Source: a virus
Length of the DNA stretch: 24,993 bases
Virus record (IMG/VR): IMGVR_UViG_3300009155_000239
Coordinates: 1-24,993 of that record
Reading direction: 5' to 3' (one strand)
How positions within the stretch are numbered: the stretch's first letter is position 1; every line of letters starts with the position of its first letter. Under the pieces are notes generated by a model, which saw only the letters and a program-made list of their open reading frames with translations, was not told where the DNA came from and did no database searches. Of this stretch, positions 5,016 to 11,975 are shown one piece after another. Made by a program: the position numbers and the translations under genes.

Positions 5016-5249
5016 ATGTCCCACCTAGAGCGGCGTGAGGAGTCCCCAGTAGATATGCGTAAGCCCTTTCGTACCGTGCTCACTATCGGTCGATTGGAGT
5101 GCAGATGGGTGACAGATTATGTCACATTAGCGGGTCTCCACATCTTTTGTGGTCACCCTGTGGAGAGATCAGACAGGCCTTATTGTAAGGACCACTATGG
5201 CCTCGTCTACGTCAAGCGGAGCAGCAGAAGATATGACGAGCTTGTTTGA
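5016..5249 (+). CDS. GcrA C-terminal-like zinc protein
   Basis: This is a 77-aa protein. Residues 19-66 match the C-terminal zinc motif of GcrA, the alphaproteobacterial cell-cycle regulator: LECRW (28-32), FCGHP (44-48), RPYCKDHYGLVYV (54-66). Likely zinc ligands are Cys29, Cys45, Cys57 and His60. The GcrA N-terminal DNA-binding domain (about 45 residues) is missing; only about 18 residues with basic and acidic character precede the motif. In Caulobacter the GcrA C-terminal part contacts sigma70, so this could act on host RNA polymerase; that is inference. AGGAGAAGG precedes the ATG. It follows the hairpin region and overlaps the next gene by 17 bp. Confidence 0.7.
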   Translation: MSHLERREESPVDMRKPFRTVLTIGRLECRWVTDYVTLAGLHIFCGHPVERSDRPYCKDHYGLVYVKRSSRRYDELV

Positions 5250-5523
5250 TTTTATACACCTCGGAGAGGTTGAGTTCTCCGGCCCCAGCGTGTCCTTCTT
5301 TGGCGACGTCTACGTCTACTACAATACGGTGGACGAGTGGTCGATGAAGGAGTTCCAAGGTGTCCTGACCAACCACGGGGATCGGTATCGTGGGAGGTGG
5401 ACCCAAGGTCCGCAGTTCGAGGAACTCAAGCGCCTGTTCTTGGCCGATAAAACGCTGAGGGCAGCGGCCATAGACGCGATCCATAAACGACTGAACATCT
5501 ATGAGGAGAAGAAAGATGGTTGA
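5233..5523 (+). CDS. early protein, unknown function
   Basis: This is a 96-aa protein from ATG 5233 (GGAGCAGCAGAAG upstream); the in-frame start at 5149 would overlap the GcrA-like gene too far. It is beta-rich in the N-terminal half (EVEFSGPSVSFFGDVYVYYN), then helical, with FEELKRLFLADKTLRAAAID and a charged tail (EEKKDG). The family is not recognised. It overlaps the next gene by 8 bp. Confidence 0.7.
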   Translation: MTSLFDFIHLGEVEFSGPSVSFFGDVYVYYNTVDEWSMKEFQGVLTNHGDRYRGRWTQGPQFEELKRLFLADKTLRAAAIDAIHKRLNIYEEKKDG

Positions 5524-5746
5524 TGTTACCGACAATCTGATCAACGACATTCAAGATTATTTTCAAGACAAAGAGCCTCCCTACATGAAGAAGATGCCTC
5601 GTCTTCATCCGGACAATCTTTTGCACCGCGCGTTGTTGAAAATCGAAGACATGCAGTTGGAGATCGATGAACAACGCAGCGAAATCAAGGACTTGGAATA
5701 CGAGATCCTTGACTTGGAGGCCTTTCACATAGAGGAAAAAGATTGA
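5516..5746 (+). CDS. small coiled-coil protein, unknown function
   Basis: This is a 76-aa protein starting at ATG 5516 with GAGGAGAAG upstream. Residues 30-70 form a strongly acidic coiled coil (ALLKIEDMQLEIDEQ; SEIKDLEYEILDLEAFHIEE). The first 30 residues are more mixed, with MKKMPRLHPDN. It closes the coupled part of the operon; the following gene has its own promoter, which begins right at this gene's stop codon. Confidence 0.7.
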   Translation: MVDVTDNLINDIQDYFQDKEPPYMKKMPRLHPDNLLHRALLKIEDMQLEIDEQRSEIKDLEYEILDLEAFHIEEKD

Positions 5747-5767
5747 CAATCAAAAGTAATTGTCAAT
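5742..5767 (+). promoter_or_regulatory. operator: perfect inverted repeat over promoter
   Basis: ATTGACAAT (5742-5750) and ATTGTCAAT (5759-5767) are exact reverse complements separated by 8 bp. The half-site centres are 17 bp apart, fitting a dimer binding one face in adjacent turns. The repeat covers the -35 and abuts the -10 of the promoter for the winged-helix gene, so autorepression is the simplest reading. Confidence 0.75.
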
Positions 5768-5770
5768 AAT
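5743..5770 (+). promoter_or_regulatory. sigma70-type promoter for the regulator, probably leaderless
   Basis: TTGACA (5743-5748), a 16-bp spacer and AATAAT (5765-5770) match the consensus at 6 of 6 and 5 of 6 positions. Transcription would begin about 7 bp downstream, at or next to the A of the ATG at 5777. No Shine-Dalgarno sequence is present before that ATG, unlike nearly every other early gene. Confidence 0.7.
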
Positions 5771-5776
5771 GTCACC

Positions 5777-6073
5777 ATGACTGAGAGTGAGCAACTCATT
5801 GAGATCAAACGGGTTTTGGGTTTGCCGACGCAATTGGCCAAGCTTCTCCAACTTCTTTTGGCGAAGGGCATTGTGCGTAAGGATGACCTGTCTGATTTGA
5901 TCTCGACCTATTGCGGGACGCGGCAATACCACAATGCTGATCGCATGGTGGTCTATCGGCTGCGCTCCCGCTTGCTCAAGCAAGGCTACGTTGTGCACTC
6001 GCAATACGGCGAGGGCTATTACTTGGCTCCGTCAGACAAGGCTTTGATCACGGGTCGCCTGATTCCGAGATAA
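5777..6073 (+). CDS. winged-helix DNA-binding protein, likely autoregulator
   Basis: This is a 98-aa protein resembling the C-terminal DNA-binding domain of OmpR/PhoB-type regulators, without a receiver domain. It shows LPTQLAKLLQLLLAKGIVRK (16-35), a helix-turn-helix entry, then VVYRLRSRLLKQGYVV (58-73) as the recognition helix region and YGEGYYL (77-83) as the wing hairpin. The family binds direct or inverted DNA repeats. A perfect inverted repeat lies across its own promoter, and the mRNA appears leaderless. It ends the rightward operon; its last 26 bp overlap the convergent gene at 6048-6323. I infer that it controls the early operon or its own level. It could alternatively be an activator. 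Confidence 0.75.
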   Translation: MTESEQLIEIKRVLGLPTQLAKLLQLLLAKGIVRKDDLSDLISTYCGTRQYHNADRMVVYRLRSRLLKQGYVVHSQYGEGYYLAPSDKALITGRLIPR

Positions 6074-6323
6074 GGTGATACTTGAACCGCTCTAGCAGCC
6101 AGACGACTTCTGCGCTGTCTTCTATCGACGTGGCGAAGTATTCCATCTCGTCCTTCTCGTCCGTGTAGCCGAGCAGGATGACCCCAGACAGCTTTCCAAG
6201 GGCCTCTTGGAGGACTTCGTCAGCTCGGCCGCTTGTCTCATCCTCAGGCTGTGGTTTTTGAGGGAGTTTTAGCTTTACGACGTTTTGCTTTTGGTCCTGT
6301 GGAGGTTTGCTTTCGTCGGCCAT
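6048..6323 (-). CDS. conserved-type small phage protein downstream of polA
   Basis: This is a 91-aa protein. The ATG at 6323 (MADESKPP) is preferred to an upstream in-frame start at 6428, which lies well inside the HNH gene; the only ribosome-binding signal is GCGGGGTG. A disordered charged N-terminus (1-40) is followed by GVILLGYTDEKDEMEYFATS (46-65) and a helix AEVVWLLERFKYHLI. This LLGY...FATS...LLE arrangement is one I know from small phage proteins next to replication genes; its function is unknown. It overlaps the HNH gene by 80 bp at its 5' end and the regulator gene by 26 bp at its 3' end. Confidence 0.7.
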   Translation of the reverse strand: MADESKPPQDQKQNVVKLKLPQKPQPEDETSGRADEVLQEALGKLSGVILLGYTDEKDEMEYFATSIEDSAEVVWLLERFKYHLISESGDP

Positions 6324-6828
6324 ATCGAACACCCCGCTTCTTTGAGACAGCTCTACACAACTCGACAAAATCCTTTTCCGAGAGTTCCATTTTAGCCCTG
6401 TTGGCGGAGGCACACACAAGTTGAACATTATCTAGGTTGTAACCCAAGCTTGAATCTATCCGGTCAAGGGAGGCATTTGTCTGAACCCGCCCGTTGTTTC
6501 TACGAGTGGTCATTGGCCAACCCGTCAAAGCACATATGCCTTTCTGCTTAAGCCAAAGGTCTAGTAAGGCCTCCTTCAGAAAAGAAACCTTCTTTCGGTA
6601 AGTGGCTTTCAGATAGATGTGGTTGAGGTAAGAATTTAAAGGCGCATCAAAAGGCGTGCCTTTTTTGAGAGCCCAAGCATCTCGCCGAGACTTCTGGAAA
6701 CAGGGTCGGCACTTAGAGCTTAAACGGATGCCGCTTTTGAGGGAACGGTCAGAGTACAAATAAAAGTGACTGACAGGAAACACGCCCAAGCAGGTGGTGC
6801 ATTTTCTGTTTTTGCCACTGGATTGCAT
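6244..6828 (-). CDS. HNH endonuclease with N-terminal zinc finger (homing type)
   Basis: This is a 194-aa protein. Residues 10-43 form a CxxC...CxxC zinc ribbon (Cys10, 13, 40, 43). The HNH core lies at about 99-158: CALTGWPM (99-106), ASLDRIDSSLGYNLDNVQLV (119-138), then NRAKMELSEKDF. In this subfamily DR replaces the usual DH of the first motif, which is common among phage HNH enzymes. The C-terminal 35 residues are Lys/Arg-rich, probably for DNA contact. It sits directly after polA and runs into the next gene. Its DNA looks more AT-rich than its neighbours. All of this fits a mobile homing endonuclease inserted between replication genes. Confidence 0.85.
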   Translation of the reverse strand: MQSSGKNRKCTTCLGVFPVSHFYLYSDRSLKSGIRLSSKCRPCFQKSRRDAWALKKGTPFDAPLNSYLNHIYLKATYRKKVSFLKEALLDLWLKQKGICALTGWPMTTRRNNGRVQTNASLDRIDSSLGYNLDNVQLVCASANRAKMELSEKDFVELCRAVSKKRGVRYGRRKQTSTGPKAKRRKAKTPSKTTA

Positions 6829-6876
6829 TTATGCGACCTCATCCCAAAGGATAAGACCACAAACATGTTACCAAAT

Positions 6877-8766
6877 TTAGACGGTTGGAAAAACGTCATC
6901 CAGACTTTTGGTGGCCTCGCCCCAAGATGGGCCGAGCTCCGCATCGACCACGGACGGAACTTCCAAAGCCACGCAGTTCTGCATGACGTCCATGATCTTC
7001 TCGCCCTGTTCTTTTGTAGCTACAGACATGGCAAGTTCGTCATGGATTTGGATCATGGGCAGGATGCCAGCATCATAGAGATCGACCATCGCCTTCTTGG
7101 TTTGGTCCGCAGCCGAGCCTTGGATCAACCTGTTGAGTGCCTTGTACGTGTAGGCCCTCTTTAATAGGGTCATATCACCATAAATCTGACGCGCCTCGTC
7201 ATGGGAGTAGGCTTTATGAACACCGAAAGTACGCGGTTCCCATTTATCAAAACGGCACCGACGCCCAAGGAGAGTGCGGATGACACCCCTGTTGTCCGCG
7301 ATGGAGGAGACACGGGAAGTGAGCTCCTTAACGAACGGGACCTTGTCATGGTACACAGCGAAAAGCTCCTTCGCGCTCTCGAAATCGAGGCCGAGCTGCT
7401 CACCGAGCTTGTTTACGCCCATGCCATAGAACAGGCCCAGATTTATGGTCTTGGCCTGCTTTCTTGGAACACCGACGATATCCGCAGCCAGTTGGTGAAA
7501 GTCGGAGCGGGGGTCCGCTTGATACGCCTCGACGAATTTGTCAGCCCCACGCATCTTGAGGAGTGATGAGTAGTGGACCACGATCCGAGGTTCTTGGGAG
7601 GAGTAGTCGAAGCTCCCCCACATCTCGCCTTCTTCCGGCAGGAACAGGCCACGGATCAGCGGGCTGATGCCAGCGTCACGCGCAGGGATTTGCTGGAGGT
7701 TGGGCGAGGAGTACGAGAAGCGCCCTGTCACTGTACCGCCATCGTCTGACCGGAGTTGGTGAATTTCAGCGTGAATGCGGCCGTTGATTGTGTGTTTGGT
7801 GATGCTGTCGATGAAGGTCGTGCGAGCCTTGTTCAGTTCGCGAGCGCGGACGATGTCCTTGGAGATCGGATGGTCGTGGGTGGCAAGGAAGTTCTTGGTG
7901 AAGGAGGGGGCTTCCGACTTTGCCGTGCGCGGGTAGACAAGGTTTAGCGAATCAAAGACCTTTGCCACGGAGGCAGCGGCCCAGATGTTCACGTCCACAC
8001 CTGTATCCTTACGGATACGGCGGAGGATTTCCTCCTCCTCTTTCTGAAGACGGATTTTGACCTTGTCAGCCTTCTCCAGATCGACGCGGACCCCGCGCTC
8101 ACGCATGGCAAGGCAGACCTTCTGGACCCGCATTTCGAGATCGAAGATGGCAGACAGTTCGTCAGCAATGATCAGGCTGCTCATCTGCTTCCACAGGCGC
8201 AGCGTCAGGCCTGCGTCCTGTTCGGCGTAGCGGCCGACGAAGTGAGCGGGCAACTTCCACATCTCGCTCTTGGGGTCGAGGCCCATCTCTTTGGCAGCGT
8301 CGCGCAGCGCGCGCTCGTCCTTGCGCTCTTTGAGATAGTCAAAGCCAAGGTTGTTGAGCGAATAGCTGAAGCGGTTCTCATCGAGCAGCGGAGCGGCAAC
8401 CATTGTGTCGGCGATCTTGCCCTTGATCTCTACGCCCTCACGCTTCAGCCAGCCCACGTCATACATCGCATTGTGGAAGACGAACGTGCAGTCCTCCATC
8501 GAGCAGACTTCGCGCAGCCAGCCGAGCGTCATGCGCGCATCGAGGTTGCCCCCGTTGGCATGACGAATTGGGAAGTACCAAGCAGACCCTTCGACAGCAA
8601 CAGCGATCCCGATGATATGGCCTTTGCCTGTCGCCCAGCCAGCGCCCGTCTCTTTCAGATCGGGGTCACAGGTTTCCAAGTCGATTGCGATCAGGCTTTC
8701 TCCGGACAAATCCGGGTAGACTTCCGGCATCACCCATTCGGTCTCGTGCTGATACTGGAACGTCAT
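6877..8766 (-). CDS. polA: family A DNA polymerase with 3'-5' exonuclease
   Basis: This is the replicative DNA polymerase, 629 aa, of the Pol I/T7 type without a 5'-3' exonuclease. The DEDDy proofreading domain has DLE (29-31), FHNAMYDVGWL (97-107) and YAEQD (180-184). Polymerase motif A is FDYSSQEPR (386-394), motif B is RKQAKTINLGLFYG (435-448) and motif C is IHDE (574-577), so all catalytic residues are present. The residue equivalent to E. coli Phe762 is Leu443; Leu at this site is known from many environmental phages and lowers speed while raising fidelity in studied enzymes. GAAGGTG precedes the ATG at 8766. The primase and helicase genes are upstream in the same operon. Confidence 0.95.
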   Translation of the reverse strand: MTFQYQHETEWVMPEVYPDLSGESLIAIDLETCDPDLKETGAGWATGKGHIIGIAVAVEGSAWYFPIRHANGGNLDARMTLGWLREVCSMEDCTFVFHNAMYDVGWLKREGVEIKGKIADTMVAAPLLDENRFSYSLNNLGFDYLKERKDERALRDAAKEMGLDPKSEMWKLPAHFVGRYAEQDAGLTLRLWKQMSSLIIADELSAIFDLEMRVQKVCLAMRERGVRVDLEKADKVKIRLQKEEEEILRRIRKDTGVDVNIWAAASVAKVFDSLNLVYPRTAKSEAPSFTKNFLATHDHPISKDIVRARELNKARTTFIDSITKHTINGRIHAEIHQLRSDDGGTVTGRFSYSSPNLQQIPARDAGISPLIRGLFLPEEGEMWGSFDYSSQEPRIVVHYSSLLKMRGADKFVEAYQADPRSDFHQLAADIVGVPRKQAKTINLGLFYGMGVNKLGEQLGLDFESAKELFAVYHDKVPFVKELTSRVSSIADNRGVIRTLLGRRCRFDKWEPRTFGVHKAYSHDEARQIYGDMTLLKRAYTYKALNRLIQGSAADQTKKAMVDLYDAGILPMIQIHDELAMSVATKEQGEKIMDVMQNCVALEVPSVVDAELGPSWGEATKSLDDVFPTV

Positions 8767-8890
8767 TTGTCACCTTCATTGATTGCTTGCAGGAACAGAA
8801 AGGCCAAGCGTTCTTGACCTTTCGTAGGGTTACGATCATCTCGTCTTTGCCACAGGCACAGACGGCATAAACTTCTGTGTCCATGTTCAT
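8666..8890 (-). CDS. small Cys-rich protein overlapping polA start (possible)
   Basis: This 74-aa reading frame starts at ATG 8890 inside the end of the UvrD-like gene (ATGA overlap). Residues 8-35 have CAC (11-13) and CSC (32-34) separated by a basic stretch, a pattern suggesting a small zinc site. It fills the 120-bp gap between helicase and polymerase. However, its last 100 bp overlap the polymerase gene in another frame, which is unusual here. The C-terminal 30 residues (Arg/Asp/Gly-rich) may only reflect the other frame. It is real as a gene probably, but less certain than its neighbours. Confidence 0.5.
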   Translation of the reverse strand: MNMDTEVYAVCACGKDEMIVTLRKVKNAWPFCSCKQSMKVTNDVPVSARDRMGDAGSLPGFVRRKPDRNRLGNL

Positions 8891-10398
8891 GTCAGCGGGA
8901 ATCCTTTAGATATCATTGGGTGTATTAGATGTAGTTCTTTCTTGGCTCTGGTGAGACCGACGTAGAAGACGCGCTTCTCGTCGTCAGCCTCATGGATATC
9001 CCTGACACTACTGGCCATCTTCTGCGGATAGTCTGTCACCAACATGACATTGGTTGCTTCAGCGCCCTTAGCGGAATGGATTGTCGAGATCCGAATCCGT
9101 GGCTTTTTTGTAAAGTCTTCGCCCCTTCTAAGGCACGCCTTGAAGTATACCACCTCGTTGTCTGGAATGGCACCCAGCGCATCGTCCCATGAAGCCGTGG
9201 TCAGTAGGCCATGGTTCGTGGTGAGATCACCAATCGTCAGGATGCAATCTTCTGGTACATCAGGCAGCGTCTTGTGGCCGCGCTGCACTTGCTTGTTGAG
9301 CAGCATCTGTCGGTAGACTGATCGGACATCCTTCGCCATTAGGCCCTCGCCTCTGCGCAGCGCCTCCCACATCTGGATAGCTTCCAGAGTTTTGTGGTCG
9401 AGTTCCTTCGACAGGCTGAACGTGTAAAGCAGACCTCGTTGACGCACCTCTTCTTCCAATTGCTTTGCAAGCTTGCGTGTGCGAGCGAGCAGCAGCCAAT
9501 CATCCTGATCTAGGTTTACTTCTTCGCTGTGCCTGTGCCACAGGATGCCGCCGTCTTCTGGTCGCGGGAGAAATTCCTTCTGCCTGCGGTGATGGACGGT
9601 GGAGATCAGCCTCTGGCTCATGGCGTGGTGGCTTGCAGGGATGCGATAGCTTTGGCCGAGGACCTCGGTTGTCCCATCGAGGCGAATGAAGTATTCGACG
9701 TCGGCTCCGGCCCAGCGATAGATTGCTTGGTCGTCGTCCCCTGCGATCACCACTTGCTTGCTGCGCTCCGCGATCTGGTGAACCATTTGCCATTGGATCG
9801 GCGACAGGTCTTGCACCTCGTCAATAAAGACGATGTCGAATGTCGGAGAGAGCTTCTGCTGGATAAATATTTCCAGCATGTCAGTGAAGTCGTAGAGGTC
9901 GTGCGCTTTTTTGTATGCACGTAAACCACGGTCCACGTACTCGACCATCGAGAAGTCGGTGGTCTGCGGTACGGTTGAATGGTTGTAGACGTGGCGCAGT
10001 GGGAGCATACAGATGCGGGACATATTGATCACTTCGAGGAAGCGATCTCCCATACCGTACTCCTGATACGGACCCTCATCAGCAGGGCGCACTTCTTTGA
10101 AAGGCGTAACTTTCAGCCATCTGGCGCAGTCCTCATAGTGTGCCCACTGCATGACACGCTTCTTGTTGATCCCTGCTCGTTGCATGGCAAGACTGTGCAG
10201 CGTCTTGAAATAGGGCAAGTCTTTGAACGTCAGTCCAAAGCGACGGGTGGCACGATGGATTGCTTCTTCCGCAGCGCGACGGGTGAAGGAGAAGTACCCA
10301 ATCTTTTCCGGAGGAGTGCCACGATCCATGGCCTCCTCGACCATCGTCAGGAGCTTTGTTGTCTTACCCGTTCCGGGTGGTCCAAGGATGATGTGCAT
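8887..10398 (-). CDS. UvrD/Rep-like superfamily 1A helicase
   Basis: This 503-aa ATP-dependent 3'-5'-type helicase resembles UvrD/PcrA but is shorter than those (about 720 aa). Motifs in order: Walker A GPPGTGKTT (6-14), Ia FSFTRRAAEEA (36-46), II FIDEVQD (191-197), III AGDDDQAIYRWAGA (219-232), IV LGQSYRIP (247-254), V ISTIHSAKGAEA (437-448), VI VFYVGLTRAKKEL (477-489). All catalytic motifs look intact. Its ATG overlaps the primase stop (TGATG), so the two are translationally coupled. No DnaB-like helicase is seen in the window, so this protein or the SNF2-like one may drive fork unwinding; that is inference. Confidence 0.93.
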   Translation of the reverse strand: MHIILGPPGTGKTTKLLTMVEEAMDRGTPPEKIGYFSFTRRAAEEAIHRATRRFGLTFKDLPYFKTLHSLAMQRAGINKKRVMQWAHYEDCARWLKVTPFKEVRPADEGPYQEYGMGDRFLEVINMSRICMLPLRHVYNHSTVPQTTDFSMVEYVDRGLRAYKKAHDLYDFTDMLEIFIQQKLSPTFDIVFIDEVQDLSPIQWQMVHQIAERSKQVVIAGDDDQAIYRWAGADVEYFIRLDGTTEVLGQSYRIPASHHAMSQRLISTVHHRRQKEFLPRPEDGGILWHRHSEEVNLDQDDWLLLARTRKLAKQLEEEVRQRGLLYTFSLSKELDHKTLEAIQMWEALRRGEGLMAKDVRSVYRQMLLNKQVQRGHKTLPDVPEDCILTIGDLTTNHGLLTTASWDDALGAIPDNEVVYFKACLRRGEDFTKKPRIRISTIHSAKGAEATNVMLVTDYPQKMASSVRDIHEADDEKRVFYVGLTRAKKELHLIHPMISKGFPLT

Positions 10399-11921
10399 CA
10401 GAGGATGTCCGGAATATCCATTGGCGGAAGGTCGATGCGAATGTCTTCAGACCCAGCGAAGTACGACTGTGGCATGAACCAGATGTGGACAGCTTTGCCC
10501 TTTATCTTCCAGTGCGCCTTCTCAGCCTTCATCTCCTTCAGCCGCAAGCCAAGCTGCACGTTGCTGTAGCGAGTGAAGTTGTTTGCCTTAAGATGCTTCT
10601 GGATATCGCGGAGCTGGAAGAACACGCAGTCTTCCACCCATACGGCAATGCCTTGCAGAATTTCTTCCTTCTCCACACCACGCGCTCTGTCGCAGCAGAA
10701 GGAGATGAAGAGTTCTTCAAACTCACCCTTTGTGGTAGCTTCCGGCGGGACATCAATGATCGTCAGCGCAGTGAGCAGACCCTGCATTCGGGATGCCCAC
10801 GCCTTCTCACTCATCGTCTTGGGATAGATGTTGATTTGGTTGAGGCAGTCCTTCTGGAATTGCTTCTGCGAGACAAGACTATCTGTTCCGAGTTCCACGC
10901 GCTTGCCGTCAACGTCCATGATCCAGATCGGAGGATCACCGTTGATCTTGGTCAGTGAGCCGAGGTCATTTGATTTCTGGCCCGGCCCAATGCCAAACTT
11001 GCGGCCGATGCAAACGTCCTTGTTGCAGTAGCTGGCGATGGGTTGGTCGTCGCACTTGTAGAAGTATTCTTTCTTCTGGAGCTGTCCGGTAATGAGTTCC
11101 ACTTCCTTGTCGGAAAGCGGGGGGATCATCAGCGTCTGGTTATAGTAACGGACACGCTCTTCCCATTTGTCGGGGGCAGCCATGCGAGCATAGACCCCGA
11201 GATTGAACAGGGAGTTGTTACGGCCACCTTCACCGAAACCTTGGGCAGCGAGCTGTTGAAGACAAGGGGGTCCCTTTGGTAGGATTTCCTCAGCCTTCTT
11301 ATGCTCTGTTTCAAGGTCGAGGAAGACGTCCGGATCAACGCAACGACCTTCTGCGAATGTGAGAAACTCTTCTGGTCCAAGGCTTTCCCCCTTGTCATTG
11401 TAGGCATAGCGGGTTGTTCGTACTCCAGCGAAGTACGGCATGTTGAGGAAGTTGCCTGTGTCGCCACGGTCAACGAGGATCTCCTGCTGTTTCGGAAACA
11501 CCTCTGATCCTGCGTAGCCAAGCAGGGCTGCGATGGAGACGAGCTTGGGCTGCAAGTCAGCCGCTGCAATCTCCTTCGTGAAGAAGAAGTACATGTGTGC
11601 GCCGCCGGATTTGGAACGGCAGACGATGCCGGGAAGCATGAACTTCTCGACTTGTTTAATCAATGCAGAGTGATCAAGATTATAAACGTCGATATCAACG
11701 GCACCCCAATGGCAGTGATTGTTTGCCTTGATGGGAATGATGCCTAGTCCATTGTCGCCCTTCAGATGCTTTTGCCAGTGTTCCACGGTCGGAGGTTGAC
11801 GGAGAATGCGGGCTTGTCCCTGCTTCTTTCCATCCCTCTGACGATCTCCCTGCACGTTGAACGTGCCATGCGCAATATTGCTGCCCGCAAGAAGCGCAAA
11901 AAACCTCGCAGCAAGGTCCAT
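10398..11921 (-). CDS. PrimPol-type primase (archaeo-eukaryotic primase, TOTE-like)
   Basis: This 507-aa protein makes primers for replication. The N-terminal AEP domain has the metal-binding DID (76-78, in WGAVDIDVY), RSKSGGAHMYFF (102-113) with the nucleotide-binding His109, and EVFPKQ (140-145). This set resembles AEP primases of the TOTE group. A helical PriCT-like domain follows (about 228-285, GEGGRNNSLFNLGVYAR). Then come Cys290, Cys299 and Cys304 in YKCDDQPIASYCNKDVC; with Cys220 they could hold a zinc or Fe-S site. The C-terminal ~180 residues have no motif I know. No helicase domain is fused; UvrD is encoded next. An intrinsic terminator lies immediately upstream, so expression may be reduced relative to the genes before it. 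Confidence 0.85.
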   Translation of the reverse strand: MDLAARFFALLAGSNIAHGTFNVQGDRQRDGKKQGQARILRQPPTVEHWQKHLKGDNGLGIIPIKANNHCHWGAVDIDVYNLDHSALIKQVEKFMLPGIVCRSKSGGAHMYFFFTKEIAAADLQPKLVSIAALLGYAGSEVFPKQQEILVDRGDTGNFLNMPYFAGVRTTRYAYNDKGESLGPEEFLTFAEGRCVDPDVFLDLETEHKKAEEILPKGPPCLQQLAAQGFGEGGRNNSLFNLGVYARMAAPDKWEERVRYYNQTLMIPPLSDKEVELITGQLQKKEYFYKCDDQPIASYCNKDVCIGRKFGIGPGQKSNDLGSLTKINGDPPIWIMDVDGKRVELGTDSLVSQKQFQKDCLNQINIYPKTMSEKAWASRMQGLLTALTIIDVPPEATTKGEFEELFISFCCDRARGVEKEEILQGIAVWVEDCVFFQLRDIQKHLKANNFTRYSNVQLGLRLKEMKAEKAHWKIKGKAVHIWFMPQSYFAGSEDIRIDLPPMDIPDIL

Positions 11922-11935
11922 TTCTGTGGCCTTTC

Positions 11936-11965
11936 AAAAAAGGGGGACCGCCGAAGCAGCCCCCC
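11936..11965 (-). terminator. intrinsic terminator with UUCG tetraloop
   Basis: Reading leftward: GGGGGGCTGC (11965-11956), loop TTCG, GCGGTCCCCC (11951-11942), then six T (11941-11936). All 10 positions pair, two of them as G-U, and the loop is the very stable C(UUCG)G. It stands in the 54-bp gap between the ssDNA-binding-like gene and the primase gene, so some readthrough must occur or the primase needs another promoter. Confidence 0.88.
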
Positions 11966-11975
11966 GGACCTTGCA

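Noticed and set aside
8242-8817. Plus-strand 191-codon frame opposite polA
   Set aside because: It is antisense to the exonuclease domain of polA, whose catalytic motifs are intact in the other strand.
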